Shown: positions 60,330 to 64,000 of the stretch, in pieces
How the letters are laid out: every line of letters starts with the position of its first letter
Position numbering within the stretch: the stretch's first letter is position 1
Assembly (NCBI RefSeq): GCF_900182695.1
Contig: NZ_FXTK01000017.1
Coordinates: forward strand, 1 to 64,000
Direction: 5' to 3'
Length of the DNA: 64,000 nucleotides
Origin: Paracoccus laeviglucosivorans
GTDB lineage: Bacteria; Pseudomonadota; Alphaproteobacteria; Rhodobacterales; Rhodobacteraceae
Translations under genes and position numbers: made by a program
Notes under the pieces: generated by a model
What the model was told of the DNA's origin: nothing
What the model saw: the letters and a program-made list of their open reading frames with translations, nothing else
Databases searched by the model: none

Positions 60330-61888
60330 GCGTGCAAGACGTCACCGCCCCGCCCCACGCGGCAGTTCAGGCGGGCCATCGTCCGCTGGTTGCCGCGCTG
60401 TGCATCTTTGGCGCGGTTTCGCTGCTTGGCATCCTGATCCGCCCCACCCTGCCCATTGATGAGACGCGCTATCTGGCGGTGGCATGGGAAATGCGGCTGG
60501 GCCATGACTGGCTGGTCCCGCATCTGAACGGCCACGCCTATAGCGACAAGCCGCCCATGCTGTTCTGGCTGATCAATCTGGTCTGGCTGTTCACCGGACC
60601 GTCCGGGTTCGCGGCGCGTCTGGTCGCGCCGGTCTTTGGGCTTGTGACCATCGCACTGACCGCCCGGCTGGGCGCGCGTCTGCATCCCCAGCGGCCGGAA
60701 TATGGCGGTTGGGCCGCGCTGATCCTGTCAGGCTCGTTGGGCTTTGCGCTTTATGGCGGGCTGACGATGTTCGACACGATGCTGAGCGCCGCCACCGCAG
60801 CAGGCGTTCTGGCACTGACCCATGTCGAACGGCGCGGGCTGCGGCCCTGGCTGGTCCTTGGTGCGGCGCTTGCCTTTGGTGCGCTGGCCAAGGGGCCGGT
60901 CATCCTGATCCACCTGTTGCCCATCGCCGTGGCTGCGGCGTGGTGGAAAGGCATCGGCCTGCGCGCCATGGCCCAGGGACTGGGCGCGGCGATCTGCCTG
61001 GCGCTGGCCATCGTCGGGCTGTGGCTTGTGCCCGCCCTGACCGTCGGCAGCCCGGAATACCGCGAGGCGATCCTGTGGACGCAATCCGCGGGCCGCATGG
61101 TGCAATCCTTCGCGCATGGCCGTCCGGTCTGGTTCTTTCTGGCCGTCCTGCCGCTGCTGCTCTGGCCTTGGGCATGGTCGCCCCGGATCTGGCGGCAGGC
61201 CCGGTTCACCCCTCCGCTGGTGGTCTGGAGCGTGGCGACCCTGCTGATCTTCAGCCTGATCAGCGGCAAGCAGGCGCATTACCTGATCCCGGTGCTGCCC
61301 GCCTTTGCCATCGCATTCGCACCCGCGCTGGCGGGCAGCAAGCGCCGCGCACCCATCGCTTGCCTGCTGCCTTTTGGGTTAGCGTTGGCCATGTGTGCGC
61401 TGATCGTAGGGCTTGCGCCGCAGGAATACATCACGGCGGCGAACCCGCACCCCGTCGCCCTGCTGGTCGTGGCGTTGCTGGCCGCCGCCGCTGCGGTGGC
61501 GCTGATCGACGGGGTGACGGTATTTCTTGCCGCGCCGCTGGTCGTCTGCGCATCCGCCTGCATCTTTCTGGGCGAAATGGGCGAGTCGCATGACGCAGCC
61601 CCGCTGGCGCGCAGGCTGGCCCCGCATGACACCCAAGGCATCGGGCTGATTGACGGCAAATATCATGGGCAGTTCACCTTTGCAGGGCGGCTGCATCATC
61701 CGGTCATCGTCTTTGGCGACGCCGGATCGGCCTTGGACTGGCTGCAGGAATGCGCGGGTCGGGTGCTGACCGCACCGCTGAAGAACGGACCGGGCCAGCC
61801 CGCCGACACGATAGATTTCCGGGGGCAGCCTTGGGGCATCTGGCTGCCGCAGACCCAAAGCGACAGGGGGCAGCCATGCCGCAACTAA
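60326..61888 (+). CDS. Glycosyltransferase family 39/83-like membrane protein (ArnT-like)
   Basis: A 520-residue polytopic membrane protein with about 11-13 spans and the GT-C fold. The first periplasmic loop carries PIDETRYLAVAWEMRLGHDW, with the Asp-Glu pair typical of ArnT and RgtA-D catalytic sites, followed by the HAYSDKPPMLFWL motif. Such enzymes move a sugar from a polyprenyl phosphate to lipid A or core in the periplasm. It is flanked by a LAB_N protein and a GT2 enzyme that could make that donor. The sugar is unknown. Confidence 0.88.
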   Translation: MSVQDVTAPPHAAVQAGHRPLVAALCIFGAVSLLGILIRPTLPIDETRYLAVAWEMRLGHDWLVPHLNGHAYSDKPPMLFWLINLVWLFTGPSGFAARLVAPVFGLVTIALTARLGARLHPQRPEYGGWAALILSGSLGFALYGGLTMFDTMLSAATAAGVLALTHVERRGLRPWLVLGAALAFGALAKGPVILIHLLPIAVAAAWWKGIGLRAMAQGLGAAICLALAIVGLWLVPALTVGSPEYREAILWTQSAGRMVQSFAHGRPVWFFLAVLPLLLWPWAWSPRIWRQARFTPPLVVWSVATLLIFSLISGKQAHYLIPVLPAFAIAFAPALAGSKRRAPIACLLPFGLALAMCALIVGLAPQEYITAANPHPVALLVVALLAAAAAVALIDGVTVFLAAPLVVCASACIFLGEMGESHDAAPLARRLAPHDTQGIGLIDGKYHGQFTFAGRLHHPVIVFGDAGSALDWLQECAGRVLTAPLKNGPGQPADTIDFRGQPWGIWLPQTQSDRGQPCRN

Positions 61889-62628
61889 ACCCGATCACGG
61901 TCGTCATCCCCTGCCACAACGAAGCCGGGGCAATCGCCGATCTGGTGGCCGAGACCTTTGGCGCCCTTGGGCCGGTCTGTGCAGAGATCCTTGTCGTCGA
62001 TGACGGCTCGACCGATGGCACGGCGGCGGCGCTGCTGCGGCAATTCCCCGACGATCCGCGCCTTAGGCTGATCCGGCATGGGCGCTGCTGGGGCCAATCG
62101 TCGGCCATCCGCACGGGCGTGCGCGCCGCCACAACCGCTTGGATTGCCACGCTGGACGGCGACGGCCAGAACCCGCCCGACCAGATCCTTACCCTGATCG
62201 CGCGTCTGGAACAGGCGGACGCGGCAAGGGTCGGGCTGGTGCAGGGCCAGCGCCGCGACCGGCAGGACGCGGGCAGTCGCAGGCTTGCATCCGTGCTGGC
62301 GAACCGGATCAGGAATTACTGCCTGCACGACACGGTGGCCGATTCCGGTTGCGGGCTAAAGCTGTTCCGGCGCGATGCGTGGCTTGGCCTGCCGTTCTTC
62401 AACCACATCCACCGCTTTACTCCGGCCATGATGCAGCGCGAAGGCTGGCTGGTGCTGGTCAGTCCGGTCACCCATCGCCCCCGCATCGCCGGAGCTTCGA
62501 AATACACCAACTTTCGCAGGGCGATGGTCGGAATTGTTGACCTTGCGGGGGCGGCGTGGCTGATCATGCGGGCCGGTGTGCCCTCGACGACGCTGGAAGG
62601 GCCCGGAGCTGCGAACGGGGAAAGTTGA
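61876..62628 (+). CDS. Glycosyltransferase family 2, polyprenyl-phosphate sugar synthase-like
   Basis: A 250-residue GT-A glycosyltransferase. VVIPCHNEAGAIADLV, ILVVDDGSTDGT and the DGDGQNPP metal-binding motif are diagnostic, and CGLKLFRRDAW matches the DPM1/ArnC/RgtE group. The two long C-terminal spans of ArnC are not present. It probably charges polyprenyl phosphate with a sugar from a nucleotide donor. The gene overlaps the GT-C gene by 13 bases and shares one base with the histidine kinase start. Confidence 0.92.
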   Translation: MPQLNPITVVIPCHNEAGAIADLVAETFGALGPVCAEILVVDDGSTDGTAAALLRQFPDDPRLRLIRHGRCWGQSSAIRTGVRAATTAWIATLDGDGQNPPDQILTLIARLEQADAARVGLVQGQRRDRQDAGSRRLASVLANRIRNYCLHDTVADSGCGLKLFRRDAWLGLPFFNHIHRFTPAMMQREGWLVLVSPVTHRPRIAGASKYTNFRRAMVGIVDLAGAAWLIMRAGVPSTTLEGPGAANGES

Positions 62629-63896
62629 TGCGCAAATCCAGTCTGCTTCGCGACCTTGTCGGCGGGTTCGGCGCGGGGATCATCGTCGTCTGGTTCGTTG
62701 CGATGTTCGTAGGCTGGATCGCACTCCGCGAGGAGCTGGACGAGATTTACGATGCCAGTCTGGCCCGCGTGGCCGATCATGTCCTTTCGATCTCGGATCG
62801 AAGCGGGGGTGGCACACGCGGATCGGACCTGTTCGTGGAACTGACCGCGCCCGATGGCACGGTTCAGTTCCGGTCACCCGGCACGGACAGCACCCTGTTT
62901 TCGATGGCCGCCGATCAGGGTTTCAGCGAGGCGGGCGATATGCGCGTGCTGACGCTGCACAACCCCGATGGCAGCGCCCTGCGCGTGGCCGACCCGCTGA
63001 AAGAACGGCGCGAGGCCGCGCGCGAAACGCTTGTGGCGATGCTGCTGCCTTCGGTCCTGCTGCTGCCCTTGGCATTTCTGGCAACGCGCGCCTTCATCCG
63101 GCGCAGGCTGGCCCCGATCCGCGCCCTGTCAGCCGAGGTCGAGGGCCGCAGTGCCGCCGATCTGCACCCCATTGACGCCCCCGCGACCCCCGAGGAGCTT
63201 GAGCCGGTGCGCGATGCGATCAACCGTCTGATGGCGCGCCTGTCCGACGCGTTCGAGGCCGAGCGCAGTTTTTCGTCAAACGCCGCGCATGAATTGCGCA
63301 CACCCATCGCCGCCGCCTATGCCCAGACGCAACTGCTGATCGACAAGGCCGACGACCCCGCCATCCGGTCGCGGGCCGAGGCAATCGCCCGCACCATGCA
63401 GCGCCTGTCGCGCCTGTCGGCAAAGCTGCTTGAACTGGCCCGCGCCGAGGTGGTGCGCGACGATGATCCCGGCCTGCACGATCTGGCCCCGGTGCTGCGG
63501 CTTGTCGCATCGGACTGCAAGGGCGGGCATCGCTATGACATTCCCGACCATCCGGTGATGGTGCGCATGGATGTCGATGTCTTTGCCCCTATGGCCCGCA
63601 ACCTGATCGAGAATGCGGAACTGCACGGTCAGCAACCCGTCACCATCCGCCTGACAAAGCAACTGTTTCAGGTCAGCAACCACGGCCAGATGGTCGCGCC
63701 GGACAAGCTGGCCCGCCTGACCCGCCGCTTTGAACGGGCGGGCAGTCGGGAAATCGGTTCCGGCCTTGGCCTCGCAATTGTCGATACACTGGCCCAAAAC
63801 GCCGGAGGGTGGCTGGAACTGCAATCCCCGATCCCCGGCAGCGTGGACGGTTTTCGCGCCACCGTGCATTTCGGCCCGATGCGTCAAGATTCGTAG
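62628..63896 (+). CDS. Sensor histidine kinase
   Basis: A 422-residue inner-membrane kinase. Spans at about 8-31 and 140-158 enclose a periplasmic sensor of about 100 residues; a HAMP linker follows. The H-box is SSNAAHELRTPIAAAY with phospho-acceptor His221, the N-box MARNLIENAELHG and the G-box GSGLGLAIV. It resembles QseC/PmrB-like kinases. It is the last gene of the operon that starts with the OmpR regulator, and its end overlaps the convergent gene by 13 bases. Confidence 0.93.
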   Translation: MRKSSLLRDLVGGFGAGIIVVWFVAMFVGWIALREELDEIYDASLARVADHVLSISDRSGGGTRGSDLFVELTAPDGTVQFRSPGTDSTLFSMAADQGFSEAGDMRVLTLHNPDGSALRVADPLKERREAARETLVAMLLPSVLLLPLAFLATRAFIRRRLAPIRALSAEVEGRSAADLHPIDAPATPEELEPVRDAINRLMARLSDAFEAERSFSSNAAHELRTPIAAAYAQTQLLIDKADDPAIRSRAEAIARTMQRLSRLSAKLLELARAEVVRDDDPGLHDLAPVLRLVASDCKGGHRYDIPDHPVMVRMDVDVFAPMARNLIENAELHGQQPVTIRLTKQLFQVSNHGQMVAPDKLARLTRRFERAGSREIGSGLGLAIVDTLAQNAGGWLELQSPIPGSVDGFRATVHFGPMRQDS

Positions 63897-64000
63897 CCGA
63901 ACATCGCTTCCAGCTTTTCCCAGGTCTGATCCATCGGCCATGCGGCGGTGTAGGGGATCGACAGATGACCATAGCGGATCGAGATCTGCGCCTCGGCGCG
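63884..64000 (-). CDS. Unidentified protein, C-terminal fragment
   Basis: The minus-strand frame is open from the window edge to TGA at 63884-63886 and gives 38 residues (ISIRYGHLSIPYTAAWPMDQ, then a short acidic helix). The codon use is normal for this genome. I do not recognise the family; the start and most of the gene are beyond the window. It is convergent with the histidine kinase and overlaps it by 13 bases. Confidence 0.5.
   Translation of the reverse strand, partial: RAEAQISIRYGHLSIPYTAAWPMDQTWEKLEAMFGYES

Noticed and set aside
1..64000. tRNA, rRNA, CRISPR arrays, insertion sequences and prophage genes
   Set aside because: None was recognised by reading; a covariance-model and repeat search would be needed to exclude small RNAs.

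Overview
The window is about 64 kb of GC-rich bacterial chromosome. Its long, tightly packed operons have many 1-14 bp start/stop overlaps. The gene content (AcnB-type aconitase of about 930 residues, FCD-type GntR regulator, Frc-type sugar ABC transporter with ROK regulator, ExoD, DUF2076, LAB_N protein) points to an alphaproteobacterium of the Rhodobacterales, probably Paracoccus-like. That assignment comes from recognising gene families, not from a database search. No rRNA, tRNA, CRISPR array, transposase or phage gene was seen.

Layout. 1-3.2 kb: tail of a class II aldolase and acnB with a strong terminator. 3.3-16 kb: a catabolic island. A GntR repressor and a DUF1330 gene face a long operon: DUF1185 protein, alpha/beta hydrolase, flavin reductase, luciferase-like monooxygenase, aldehyde dehydrogenase, polyamine-type ABC importer and a GabD-like dehydrogenase, followed by an NCS1 permease. 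An identical 12-bp operator-like sequence lies before the first operon gene and before the permease. 16-19.2 kb: a six-gene minus-strand operon around an APC permease with five small or unknown, mostly membrane proteins. 19.4-25.7 kb: two PRC-barrel genes and a TetR-controlled RND efflux pair. 26-31 kb: HipBA, a TerC protein, an ArsR-SRPBCC pair, an SDR and an unknown 102-residue protein with a paralogue at 44.2 kb.

31-37.3 kb: ROK regulator facing an Frc-like sugar importer, a TIM-barrel aldolase candidate and a PfkB kinase. 37.3-43.8 kb: AmiS/UreI channel, then a minus-strand operon of RraA-type aldolase, aminotransferase, polar amino-acid ABC importer and LysR, which reads as a pathway for an unusual amino acid. 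44-50.7 kb: cupin, alcohol dehydrogenase, DUF4287, TerC-CBS protein, ExoD, DUF2076, anti-sigma and ECF sigma. 50.86-51.64 kb: a scar made of three unrelated truncated genes. 51.7-59.3 kb: M20 amidohydrolase and MFS transporter facing a GAF/PucR-like regulator, then a DMT transporter, a MarR-GNAT fusion and an HpcH/HpaI aldolase. 59.3-63.9 kb: a response regulator and a histidine kinase bracketing a LAB_N protein and two glycosyltransferases, probably a regulated envelope-glycolipid modification operon.

The best candidates for something undescribed are the GntR-controlled monooxygenase island, the APC permease with its small membrane partners, the amino-acid/RraA island, the two-component-bracketed glycosyltransferase operon, and the pair of unknown paralogues.
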